NCBI GenBank assembly: GCA_035707845.1
Contig: DASSTP010000128.1
Location: 1-14,153 of the forward strand
Origin: CAMLHP01 sp035707845
Lineage (GTDB): Bacteria; Gemmatimonadota; Gemmatimonadetes; Gemmatimonadales; GWC2-71-9
DNA: 14,153 bases
Direction: 5' to 3'
Shown: positions 1 through 7,333 of the stretch, piece by piece
How positions within the stretch are numbered: the first letter of the stretch is position 1
Layout of the letters: each line of letters begins with the position of its first letter
Notes under the pieces: model-generated
What the model was told of the DNA's origin: nothing
What the model saw: the letters and a program-made list of their open reading frames with translations, nothing else
The model's database searches: none
Made by a program: the position numbers and the translations under genes

Positions 1-5
1 GGAAC

Positions 6-1520
6 GTGAGGTCGTCGTGGCGCGTCGCCTGTGTGCGCATCCCGAGATTCCCGATCGGCGCGGTGTGGAGCGCCGACGTCACGCACCTTCCCGGTACGGA
101 CGCGTGGGATGACGCTCACCGCGCCCTGAGCGACGGCGCCCGCGTGCGCATGGTCTCCTCCGCCGCGCGTCTCGCCGGGGTCGCACCCGGCATGACACTG
201 AATGCGGCCCGCGCCGCCGTGGAAGCGGCCTCTGCCACGCTCGACATCCTTCCCTGGGATGATCGCGTCATTGCGCGCGCGGTCACCATGGTGACCGGCC
301 AGCTGGTGGAGCTGAGCCCGCAGGTGACAGCCGGCGCCGGTGCTCCAGGCGTCTGGTGGGTCGGCGCCGGCGGCTTCGAGAAGCTGGGGGGCGAGCGCGC
401 CCTGCTCAGGCGGCTCCTCAGGCTGGCGCAGAAATATCATCCGCGCGCCCGGGTGGCCTCGGCCGACACCTGCATCGCCGCCCACGTGGCCACCATGCTC
501 CGCTGGCCCAACCACCGTTCGGCGCACCTGGTGCCGCCGGGCGGATCCATGCGGCTGCTGCGCCGGGCCCCGCTCACGCTCATCCCCATGGACGAGGAAC
601 TCCGCGCGGCGCTCTCGGCGCTGGGCATTGTCACGGCCGGCGCGCTGGCAGCGTTGCCCGCCGGCGAAGTCGAGCGCCGCTGGGGTGATGACGGGCTCCG
701 CGCCTGGCATCTCGCGCGCGGCGACGATGATCGCCGCCCGGTGCTTGCCGCCATTTCAGCTGCAGCCGCGGTCACGGTGGAGCTGCCAGATCCGGTGACC
801 ACGCTCGAGCCGGTGCTCTTCCTCCTCACGCCCGCGCTGGAGCGGCTGGTGCGCGACTCGGCCGTGAAGGGCGAGGCGATCGCCGCCGTGGTGCTGACGC
901 TGGTGCTCGATCGCGCGGCGCCGCATGAGCTGCTGGTGGCGCTCGCGCGTCCGGTGGCGCGGGCGGCGCCGCTCTTTGACCAATGCCGGGCCGCGCTGGA
1001 AGCCTGTGCGCTCGACGCGCCGATCCGCGCGCTTGCCATCACGGTGCGCGAGGCAGTCCCGCTCCCCGATGAGCAGGGCGACCTGCTCCGTCCCACGTGG
1101 AAGGATCCCACCGCCATGGAGGGCGTCTTTGCCCGGCTCCGTGCGGGGCTCGGCGTGGATGCGGTGGTGCGGCCGCTGCTGGTGGACCGGGGACACCGCA
1201 TCGAGGATCGCGCCATCTGGGCCGACCGCCCCGCCAGCATGGAGGGTGCGGCGCCGGGCGCCACCGAGGCCTCCACCCGACTGCTCTCGCCGCCAGTGCC
1301 GGTGGCAGTGCGGAAGCGGCACGGGAAACCCGCGGCCATCCGCTGGGAAGGACGCCGCTGGGTGGTGACCCGCGCCGTGGGCCCCGAGCACCTGGCCGGC
1401 GCGTGGTGGGACCAGCTCTATGATCGCGAATACTGGTACTGCGACACTCCTCGTGGCTCCCTGCTCATCTATCACGCCCGCGGGACGGGGCGGTGGTGGG
1501 TGGAGGGATGGAATGACTGA
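6..1520 (+). CDS. imuB: ImuB-like Y-family polymerase homologue (mutasome adaptor)
   Basis: ImuB proteins are catalytically dead Y-family polymerase relatives that tether the error-prone polymerase DnaE2 to the beta clamp during SOS translesion synthesis. The 504-residue product opens with the ImuB-type strand VACVRIPRFPIGAVW (residues 7-21), which lacks the acidic metal ligands of active DinB/UmuC proteins. It continues through a palm/finger region and a helix-hairpin-helix-like segment (about 199-241) to the typical ImuB C-terminus, with an RGHRIEDRAIWADRPAS-like stretch (395-411) and a closing GRWWVEGW block (496-502). Residues 357-361 (QGDLL) sit where a clamp-binding QxxLF-type motif is expected, but the match is weak. 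The GTG start at base 6 is in a GTGA context, so an upstream gene (probably imuA) may end at bases 7-9 with a 4-base overlap; this cannot be tested here. dnaE2 follows after 63 bases. Confidence 0.88.
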   Translation: MRSSWRVACVRIPRFPIGAVWSADVTHLPGTDAWDDAHRALSDGARVRMVSSAARLAGVAPGMTLNAARAAVEAASATLDILPWDDRVIARAVTMVTGQLVELSPQVTAGAGAPGVWWVGAGGFEKLGGERALLRRLLRLAQKYHPRARVASADTCIAAHVATMLRWPNHRSAHLVPPGGSMRLLRRAPLTLIPMDEELRAALSALGIVTAGALAALPAGEVERRWGDDGLRAWHLARGDDDRRPVLAAISAAAAVTVELPDPVTTLEPVLFLLTPALERLVRDSAVKGEAIAAVVLTLVLDRAAPHELLVALARPVARAAPLFDQCRAALEACALDAPIRALAITVREAVPLPDEQGDLLRPTWKDPTAMEGVFARLRAGLGVDAVVRPLLVDRGHRIEDRAIWADRPASMEGAAPGATEASTRLLSPPVPVAVRKRHGKPAAIRWEGRRWVVTRAVGPEHLAGAWWDQLYDREYWYCDTPRGSLLIYHARGTGRWWVEGWND

Positions 1521-1522
1521 TG

Positions 1523-1592
1523 GCGTGGGGCGTGAGGCTTGGGGCATGAGACCCCACGCCCCACGCCCCATGCCCCATGCCCCATGCCCTAC
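1523..1592. repeat. Inverted heptanucleotide array, imuB-dnaE2 junction
   Basis: Ten 7-base units in perfect register fill the spacer. The first four (1523-1550) follow the consensus GCNTGRG (for example GCGTGGG). The next six (1551-1592) follow its complement, GCCCCAY, so the halves can fold back: GCGTGGGGCGTG at 1523-1534 pairs with CACGCCCCACGC. ATG triplets at 1570, 1577 and 1584 fall in three different reading frames because the unit length is not a multiple of three; the last is the probable dnaE2 start. Confidence 0.9.
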
Positions 1593-4500
1593 ACAGAACT
1601 CCACACCCACTCCTGTTTCTCGCTCCTCGATGGCGCGTCCACGCCCGAGCAGCTGGTGGAAAGTGCCCGTGCACTGGGCTATCGCGCGCTCGCGCTCACC
1701 GACCACAACGAGATGGGCGGGGCGGTGCGGTTCGCCGAGGCGGCCCGCGAGGCGGGACTCGACGCCATCCTCGGCACTGAGCTCACCGTGCTGTGGGATG
1801 ATGAACTCACCCATCTCACCCTGCTGGCCGAGTCGCGCGAGGGCTACGGCAACCTCTGCCAGCTGATCACGCGAAGCCGGATGGAGATGCCGCGCGGTGA
1901 GCCGGCGGTCACGCCGGAACTGCTGGCGGATCATGCAAAGGGAATCTTTGCGCTTAGCGGCTGTCTCCGGGGACGGGTGCCGGCGCTGGTGGCGCGTGGC
2001 AATGAAGCGGCCGCGCGGACGGCCGCGGCACAGCTTCATGACATGTTCGACGGCCGGCTCGCCATCGAGTGCTGGGACCACAGCCTGGAAGAGGAACGTG
2101 TCGTGGTGCCTGCACTGCAGCGCATCGCGCAATGGCTCGATGTGCCGTGGGTGGTGACCAACGACGTGCATTACGCCCATCCCGACGAGTGGCGCACGCA
2201 CGATGTGCTCACGGCGCTGCGTCACCAGCGGACCCTCGAGGAAATGGGGAGCCGGTTGCGTCCCAGCGGCGAGTGGTACCTCAGGCACCCGGCCCAGCAT
2301 GCCCGGCGCTGGCAGCACGCGCCCGAGGGATTGCAGGCGAGCGTGGAGATCGGCGAGCGCTGTGCCTTCCGGCTGGAGCAGCTCAAGCCGGCAATGCCGG
2401 ATTTTCCCCTGCCGCCCGGTGTCACCGCCGACGAATATCTCGCCCGCCTCGTGGCGCAGGGCGCCCGCGAGCGCTGGGGCCGCGACATCACCCTCGCCCA
2501 GCGCCGACAGCTTACCCACGAGCTTGAACTGATCAAGCGGCTCGACTTCGCCGGCTATTTCCTGATTGTCTGGGACATCGTGCGCTTTGCCCGCCGCGAG
2601 GGGATTCTCTGCCAGGGCCGGGGCTCCGCCGCCAATTCCGCCGTCTGCTACTGTCTCGGCATCACCGCCATCGATCCGGTTGCCATGGAGCTCCTGTTCG
2701 AGCGCTTCCTGAGTGAGGACCGCCGTGAGGCGCCCGACATCGACCTCGATTTTGCCCACCAGGAACGCGAGCGCGTCATCCAGTATGTCTATCAGCGCTA
2801 TGGACGCGCGCACGCGGCGATGGTGTGCGAGCAGATCACCTGGCGCGACCGCAGCGCCATCCGCGATGCCGCGCGAGTGCTGGGATATTCGGCGGAGGAG
2901 GGGGAGGCGATGGCGGAAGTGGGAGAGGTTGACAGATGGACAGATGGACAGATGGACAGTGAGGCGCACAGCACACAGCACACAGCGCACAGCGTGCAGC
3001 GCATAGCGCACTCCCTCCACGACCTCCCCCGCCATCGCTCCATCCATGTGGGCGGGTTTGTGCTGACGCGGGAGCCGCTGGCCACGGTCGTTCCCATCGA
3101 GCCCGCGTCCATGCCGGACCGCACCGTCATCCAGTGGGAAAAGGATGACCTCGATCCCGTCGGCCTGGTGAAGATCGACCTGCTGGGGCTCGGCATGCTC
3201 ACGGCATTGCAGGAGTGCCTCCACACCATCCGCCGCACCCGAGGCGTATCGCTCGACCTCGCCACCATTCCGCACGGCGACATGGCGGTCTATGACGACC
3301 TGTGCCGAGCCGACACGGTGGGCGTGTTCCAGGTGGAGAGCCGGGCGCAGATGAATACCCTGCCTCGGCTCAAGCCGCGCTGCTTCTACGATCTCGTGGT
3401 GGAGGTGGCGCTGATCCGTCCCGGTCCCATCCAGGGCGATATGGTGCATCCCTACCTGCGGCGGCGGGCGGGGACCGAAGCGGTCACCTATCCCCATCCC
3501 GCCCTGGAGCCGATCCTCAAGCGCACCCTCGGCGTGCCGCTCTTCCAGGAGCAGGGGATGCAGGTGGCCATCACGGCGGCCGGCTTCACCCCCGGCGAGG
3601 CGGACACGCTGCGGCGAGCCATGGGGCACAAGCGCTCGCGCGAGCGGATGGCGGCCATCTGCGCCAAGCTGATTTCGGGCATGCGGCAGAACGGGATTCC
3701 GGAGGAGACGGCGCAAAAGATCTTCAACCAGATCAACGCCTTCGCGGATTACGGTTTTCCCGAGAGCCACGCGGCCAGCTTTGCCATCCTGGTCTATGCG
3801 TCGGCATATCTCCGGCACTACTACGCGCCGGAATATCTCGCGGCCATGCTCAATGCCCAGCCAATGGGGTTCTATTCGACAGGCACGCTGGTGGAAGATG
3901 CCAAGCGGCACGGAGTGGAGGTGCGCGGGGTGGACCTCACGCGTTCAGCCTGGGACTGCACCATGGAAAAAGGCCGGAATGGGCCGGCGGTGCGGCTGGG
4001 CCTCCGCACCGTACGAGGACTGGGTGCCCGGGCACGTGAGATTCTCGAAGCTGGTGCGGCCACCCGCGCGTATCGGAACGTGAGTGATGTCGTCCATGCG
4101 GGGCTCGATCGCCGCACCCTGCGCGCGCTGGCGGAAGCGGGTGCGTTCGACGGCATGTTCCCCGATGCGCCGGCACGGAGGCGGAGGCGCACGGCGCTTT
4201 GGGCCGTGCTTGCCGCCGAGCGTGGTGACGCGGGCCCGCTGGCGCCGCCAGTGGTGACTGCCACGCCGCCGCCCTTGCCGGCGATGACGCCGGTGGAACT
4301 CACCGAGGCCGATTACCGGATGACCGGCCTCTCGCTCGCCGGCCACCCCATGAGCCACCTGCGCGAGTGGCTCCGGCGGAACGGGGTACCGACGGCGGCG
4401 GAGATACTGAGGGACGCAGGTCACAGGTCGCAGGTCACAGGTCTCGCGACTTGCGACCTGCGACCTGCGACCGTCGTTGTCGCCGGCCTCGTCATCTGCC

Positions 4501-4745
4501 GCCAGCGGCCCCATACGGCCCATGGGTTCGTGTTCGTCACGCTGGAGGACGAGACCGGGATGCTCAATGTGGTGATCCCGCCCACGGTCTTCGAGAAGCA
4601 GCGATTGTTGATTGCCAGGACACCGCTGCTGATGGTGCGGGGGGAACTGCAGGTGGAGGGACTGGTGGTCAACATCAAGGCCGCGGAATGCCAGGCCATT
4701 CAGGCCGAGGTGGGCAGGCATGCGAGGAGCCATGATTTCCATTGA
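1584..4745 (+). CDS. dnaE2: Error-prone DNA polymerase III alpha subunit DnaE2 (ImuC)
   Basis: DnaE2/ImuC is the C-family polymerase that inserts and extends opposite lesions with ImuB. The 1053-residue product has an N-terminal PHP domain (ELHTHS with H7 and H9; TDHNEMGG near 40), the polymerase signature CQGRGSAANS (343-352), and the catalytic aspartate motif PDIDLDF (384-390). Further on are the PRHxSxHVGGF block, MPDRTVIQW, KIDLLGLGMLT, GVFQVESRAQM (about 580-590) and RPGPIQGDMVHPY, then a C-terminal OB fold from about residue 964 (VVVAGLVICRQRP; TLEDETGMLNVV). It lacks the tau-binding tail of replicative DnaE, as expected. An in-frame ATG at 1539 would add 15 repeat-encoded residues; the ATG at 1584 is preferred because PYTELHTHS is the usual family N-terminus. 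Two tandem-repeat arrays lie in frame inside the gene, encoding residues 450-477 and 945-963, both in poorly conserved linkers. Confidence 0.95.
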   Translation: MPYTELHTHSCFSLLDGASTPEQLVESARALGYRALALTDHNEMGGAVRFAEAAREAGLDAILGTELTVLWDDELTHLTLLAESREGYGNLCQLITRSRMEMPRGEPAVTPELLADHAKGIFALSGCLRGRVPALVARGNEAAARTAAAQLHDMFDGRLAIECWDHSLEEERVVVPALQRIAQWLDVPWVVTNDVHYAHPDEWRTHDVLTALRHQRTLEEMGSRLRPSGEWYLRHPAQHARRWQHAPEGLQASVEIGERCAFRLEQLKPAMPDFPLPPGVTADEYLARLVAQGARERWGRDITLAQRRQLTHELELIKRLDFAGYFLIVWDIVRFARREGILCQGRGSAANSAVCYCLGITAIDPVAMELLFERFLSEDRREAPDIDLDFAHQERERVIQYVYQRYGRAHAAMVCEQITWRDRSAIRDAARVLGYSAEEGEAMAEVGEVDRWTDGQMDSEAHSTQHTAHSVQRIAHSLHDLPRHRSIHVGGFVLTREPLATVVPIEPASMPDRTVIQWEKDDLDPVGLVKIDLLGLGMLTALQECLHTIRRTRGVSLDLATIPHGDMAVYDDLCRADTVGVFQVESRAQMNTLPRLKPRCFYDLVVEVALIRPGPIQGDMVHPYLRRRAGTEAVTYPHPALEPILKRTLGVPLFQEQGMQVAITAAGFTPGEADTLRRAMGHKRSRERMAAICAKLISGMRQNGIPEETAQKIFNQINAFADYGFPESHAASFAILVYASAYLRHYYAPEYLAAMLNAQPMGFYSTGTLVEDAKRHGVEVRGVDLTRSAWDCTMEKGRNGPAVRLGLRTVRGLGARAREILEAGAATRAYRNVSDVVHAGLDRRTLRALAEAGAFDGMFPDAPARRRRRTALWAVLAAERGDAGPLAPPVVTATPPPLPAMTPVELTEADYRMTGLSLAGHPMSHLREWLRRNGVPTAAEILRDAGHRSQVTGLATCDLRPATVVVAGLVICRQRPHTAHGFVFVTLEDETGMLNVVIPPTVFEKQRLLIARTPLLMVRGELQVEGLVVNIKAAECQAIQAEVGRHARSHDFH
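2931..3012. repeat. Bipartite 8-mer/7-mer array inside dnaE2
   Basis: Four 8-base units with consensus GACAGATG (2931-2962, the last degenerate) are followed, after one base, by seven heptads with consensus GCRCACA (2964-3012). Read in the dnaE2 frame they encode residues 450-477, a stretch rich in D, T, H, S and Q that replaces the helical linker normally found before PRHxSxHVGGF. The same pairing of a GACAG-type octamer array and a CACAGC-type heptad array occurs between genes at 9946-10128. Confidence 0.9.
4416..4471. repeat. Hairpin-forming inverted heptad array inside dnaE2
   Basis: Eight heptads in strict register: four RCAGGTC units (4416-4443) followed by four complementary NYGCGAC units (4444-4471). 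The two arms pair at 18 of 20 positions around a short TCGC loop. In frame they encode residues 945-963, an apparent extension of the linker between the conserved TAAEIL segment and the first strand of the OB fold. Confidence 0.9.
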
Positions 4746-4746
4746 G

Positions 4747-4840
4747 GCGCCATGCGCTATGCGCTGTGCGCTGTGCGCTATGCGCTATGCGCTATGCGCC
4801 AAACGCTTGCGTTCGACCCATGACCCATGACCCATGACCC
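4747..4840. repeat. Two heptad arrays between dnaE2 and the DUF72 gene
   Basis: Seven GCGCTRT-type heptads plus a partial unit (4747-4800) begin just after the dnaE2 stop. They are followed by a small inverted repeat (AACGC-TT-GCGTT, about 4802-4813) and 3.7 copies of GACCCAT (4815-4840). The first array is the reverse complement of the heptads inside dnaE2 at 2964-3012 (units ATAGCGC/ACAGCGC). The GACCCAT array puts ATG at 4820, 4827 and 4834, one per frame; 4827 opens the DUF72 gene. Confidence 0.9.
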
Positions 4841-5813
4841 CGGCATCGACGACGCCAAGCAGCGCGCCGACGCGCTGGCGGACGTGGACGCGGTGCCCAT
4901 CACCGTCGGCAAGGCCGAGGTGCGGATCGGGACGGCCGGGTGGACCGACCCCACGCTCACCAGGCGCGGGGTGTTCTATCCCGCCGGCGCCGACAGCGCG
5001 GAAGACCGGCTTCGCTATTACGCCAGCCGGTTCTCGATGGTGGAAGTGGATTCCACCTACTACGCACTGCCGGTGCCGCAGATGGCCGAGCGCTGGGTGG
5101 AGCGCACGCCGGAGGGCTTTGTCTTTGACGTGAAGGCGCACGCCCTGATGACGGGGCATCCCACCGATCCGCACCGGCTCCCGCCGGCACTCCGAGAGGA
5201 ACTCGGCGGCAGCGCCGATGCGCATCGCGTCTATCCCAGGGACATGCCGGAGGCGCTGCTGGATCGCGTGTGGGAAATCTTCCGCGACGCGCTGCGGCCA
5301 TTGCACGACGCGGGGAAGATGGGGTCGGTGCTGCTGCAGTATCCGCCCTGGTTCCTGCCGTCCAGGGACAACGTGGCAAGGATCCTGGAAGCTCGGCAAC
5401 GGCTCGCGCCGCTCGAGATCGCGGTGGAACTGCGCAACGCGCGCTGGTTCAGCGAGAAGGTGGGCCCGCGCACCATCGACTGGTGCACCGAGCATGCGGT
5501 GCCGCTCGTCATGGTGGACGAACCGCAGGGCACGCCGCACAGCGTGCCGAGACGGGTCGCGGTAACGTCGCCGGGGCTGGCCATCCTGCGCCTGCACGGC
5601 CGGAAGGCGTCAACCTGGGCTCGGCGTGGCGCGAGCGTGGGGGAGAAGTATCGCTATCTCTACGACCGTGAGGAGTTGCAGTCGCTGGTGCCGGATGTGG
5701 AAGACGCCGGTCGAGAAGCCCGTCGTATGCACATCATCTTCAATAACTGCTACGGGAATTACGGGACGACGAATGCGCTGGAGATGTTTGAGGAGCTAGG
5801 CGCTCAGCGCTGA
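4827..5813 (+). CDS. DUF72 family TIM-barrel protein
   Basis: This is a DUF72 (YecE-like) protein of 328 residues; the family has a TIM-barrel fold and no firmly established reaction. The conserved run is present: RIGTAGWTDP near residue 33, then VFYP, SRFSMVEVDSTYYALP (about 67-82), a W followed by TPEGFVFDVKAHALMTG, GSVLLQYPPWFLP, the substrate-side motif VELRNARWF, a late RLHGR, and the closing FNNCYGNYGTTNA. The start lies inside a GACCCAT tandem repeat. The ATG at 4827 is the only repeat ATG in the correct frame, so the first few residues (MTHDP) are repeat-encoded and the native start may once have been elsewhere. No clear Shine-Dalgarno is seen. Its C-terminus (LGAQR) is encoded by another heptad array shared with the convergent hydrolase gene. 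It is unlikely to be an operon partner of dnaE2 in any known sense. Confidence 0.85.
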   Translation: MTHDPGIDDAKQRADALADVDAVPITVGKAEVRIGTAGWTDPTLTRRGVFYPAGADSAEDRLRYYASRFSMVEVDSTYYALPVPQMAERWVERTPEGFVFDVKAHALMTGHPTDPHRLPPALREELGGSADAHRVYPRDMPEALLDRVWEIFRDALRPLHDAGKMGSVLLQYPPWFLPSRDNVARILEARQRLAPLEIAVELRNARWFSEKVGPRTIDWCTEHAVPLVMVDEPQGTPHSVPRRVAVTSPGLAILRLHGRKASTWARRGASVGEKYRYLYDREELQSLVPDVEDAGREARRMHIIFNNCYGNYGTTNALEMFEELGAQR

Positions 5814-5829
5814 GCGCTTAGCGCTTGGC
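5795..5829. repeat. Palindromic heptad array across two convergent stop codons
   Basis: Five heptads with consensus GCTNRGC run in register and contain the perfect palindrome GCTCAGCGCTGAGC (5802-5815). The wider stem, from CTAGGC to GCTTAG, pairs at 12 of 13 positions. The array holds the TGA of the DUF72 gene (5811-5813) and the TAA of the opposing hydrolase gene (5818-5820), only four bases apart. It could act as a bidirectional terminator stem, although no clear T-tract follows. Confidence 0.8.
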
Positions 5830-6696
5830 GTTCTTCTTCACGAACTCGCGAATCAGCACGAAGGCGGAATCTCCCGGCTCGCTCATCCGGTGAATGGCAC
5901 TGTAGTGTGACCGTCCCGGCAGCACCTGGTACTCGGCATGGTTGCCAAGCGCGACGGCGCGCTCGACAAAGGTCCGGTTGGTCTTCAGGATGGGTGGCTG
6001 TACCTGTTCGCTGTCCGCGATGAGGAACAGGTATGGCGGCATGTCGCGGCGCACATGCTGGATGGGCCAGTGATCCAGGTACATGTCCAGGCTTTCAAAC
6101 ATCGGGTAGTCGTCGCCACCCACGAATCTCTGCTCGATCCGCGCGCGACCGTTGCGCTCCATCGCCTGCTGCAGGTCATCGTCCCACATGATGGATCCCA
6201 TGACCATGACGCCGCGGAGGTCGGCCGTCGTCAGCCCCTGCTCGCGCAGGTAGCGCTCATCGGCGCCCAGAAGGGCTGCCAGCATGGCGCCCGAGCTGTG
6301 CCCGAGGAGGAACAGGCTCGCCGAATCGCCGCCGCGCGCACCGACATTGGCTCGCAGCCAGGCCACTGCCGCCGCCACATCCTGTGCCTGCGCCGGCCAT
6401 CGGTGGGCCGTCCCGAGCCGGTAGTTGATGTTGGCGCACGCGATGCCCGCCGCAGGAAAGGGGGCGCAGGCATCGCGGTAGTCGTCGTCGGCCTTGTCGC
6501 CGCTCGTGAGGCTGCCGCCATGAATGAAGATCACGGTGGGGAAGCCGGCGGACGCCGGCGTTGAGAGATCCAGGCGCTGCGCTGGATCCTGACCGTATGC
6601 CAGGTCCTTTTCGACCTGCTGCGCCGCGGCCGCGCGGACGTGCGCGCTGACGAGCAGTATGGCCGCCACCACGGCGGGCTGGTAGCGAAGGTTCAT
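5818..6696 (-). CDS. Secreted alpha/beta hydrolase (carboxylesterase-like)
   Basis: This 292-residue protein belongs to the alpha/beta hydrolase-3/BD-FAE-like esterase group, which hydrolyses esters of unknown identity here. The N-terminus has a hydrophobic signal peptide (about 8-25, ending AHVRAAAAQ), so the mature enzyme should be periplasmic or extracellular. The oxyanion-hole motif HGGS is at 59-62. The nucleophile elbow GHSSG is at 132-136 (Ser134). The likely acid is Asp228 (LIADSE) and the likely base His264 (GRSHYSAI), so the triad looks complete. Its ATG overlaps the stop of the methyltransferase gene in an ATGA arrangement, indicating translational coupling and an operon. The C-terminal codons and TAA lie in a palindromic heptad array shared with the convergent DUF72 gene. 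Confidence 0.85.
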   Translation of the reverse strand: MNLRYQPAVVAAILLVSAHVRAAAAQQVEKDLAYGQDPAQRLDLSTPASAGFPTVIFIHGGSLTSGDKADDDYRDACAPFPAAGIACANINYRLGTAHRWPAQAQDVAAAVAWLRANVGARGGDSASLFLLGHSSGAMLAALLGADERYLREQGLTTADLRGVMVMGSIMWDDDLQQAMERNGRARIEQRFVGGDDYPMFESLDMYLDHWPIQHVRRDMPPYLFLIADSEQVQPPILKTNRTFVERAVALGNHAEYQVLPGRSHYSAIHRMSEPGDSAFVLIREFVKKNAKR

Positions 6697-7304
6697 CGTG
6701 ACGCCTCGCTGGACGCGCCGAATCTCTTCACGGCGTCGTAATAGTGATTCTCACCCTCATCATCGTATTCGCGGACGGTAGGGAAGCCGAGGTCCGTGAG
6801 CCGGGCTCGATAGACCTCGGCGCCGAGCGACCTGGACTCCTCCCCGGTCATCACGTCGCGCCAGGTGCACGCCTGCGCCGGGGCGGTGAACAGCAGCCGC
6901 CCTCCTGGACGCAGCACGTCCGCGACCCGCCGCAGCAGGTCGAGCTGGGTGGCCTGGGGGAGGAGAAACCACAGCCCCCACGCCAGCACCGCGTCGAACG
7001 GCCGATCGAAGAACGACGATTCCTCCACTGACTCGCAGGCGACGGCGACGCCGGGAAGGTTTGTCCGGAACGCGGCGACGAGCGTGGGCGAGGCGTCGAC
7101 TCCGTAGACGGTGAGTCCCTCGTCAATCAGAACCTTGGTGAGCGGGAGCCCGGAGCCGGAGCCGAGGTCGAGCACTATGGCGCCAGGCGGCAGCGATCGG
7201 GCCCACGCCAGCACCTCGGCTGCACCGATGGCATTCGCCGCTCGGCCGCGGCCAGCGAGAAAGTGCTGTGCAATGTGCTCGTAGCCGTTCGAAAAGTCTG
7301 GCAT
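6693..7304 (-). CDS. Class I SAM-dependent methyltransferase
   Basis: This 203-residue protein has the Rossmann-type SAM-binding fold. Motif I is VLDLGSGSG (44-52), the acidic residue ending strand 2 is Asp70 (VYGVDAS), and the post-motif region FDAVLAWGLWFLLP (103-116) precedes LRPGGRLLFTAP (131-142), the usual motif III area. The substrate cannot be deduced. The ending DDEGENHYYDAVKRF resembles small-molecule methyltransferases of the Methyltransf_25/11 type. The start is supported by a GGAG Shine-Dalgarno five bases before the ATG, lying just past the heptad repeat that ends the osmC-like gene. The gene sits between that osmC-like gene (10-base gap) and the hydrolase (4-base overlap), so the three are probably co-transcribed. 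Confidence 0.88.
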   Translation of the reverse strand: MPDFSNGYEHIAQHFLAGRGRAANAIGAAEVLAWARSLPPGAIVLDLGSGSGLPLTKVLIDEGLTVYGVDASPTLVAAFRTNLPGVAVACESVEESSFFDRPFDAVLAWGLWFLLPQATQLDLLRRVADVLRPGGRLLFTAPAQACTWRDVMTGEESRSLGAEVYRARLTDLGFPTVREYDDEGENHYYDAVKRFGASSEASR

Positions 7305-7312
7305 GCTTCTCC

Positions 7313-7333
7313 GCTCAGCGCCCAGCGCTCAGC
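7313..7333. repeat. Three-unit heptad array at the osmC-like/methyltransferase junction
   Basis: Three heptads (GCTCAGC, GCCCAGC, GCTCAGC) span the end of the osmC-like gene on the minus strand, including its TGA at 7315-7317. They encode the last residues (LSAGR) and lead into the Shine-Dalgarno of the methyltransferase gene. The unit is the same family as the array at 5795-5829, so both outer junctions of this minus-strand unit carry it. Confidence 0.75.

Noticed and set aside
1539..1583. Upstream ATG for dnaE2
   Set aside because: The 15 added residues (rich in H and P) come from the heptad array; the family N-terminus begins at the ATG at 1584.
756..3911. Very long minus-strand reading frame (1051 codons) opposite imuB and dnaE2
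   Set aside because: It lies antisense to two clearly recognised genes, has no recognisable domain, and is the usual by-product of high-GC codon bias.
4747..4840. Small gene or tRNA in the dnaE2-DUF72 spacer
   Set aside because: The stretch is fully explained by two tandem arrays and a short inverted repeat; no cloverleaf or coding signal is visible.
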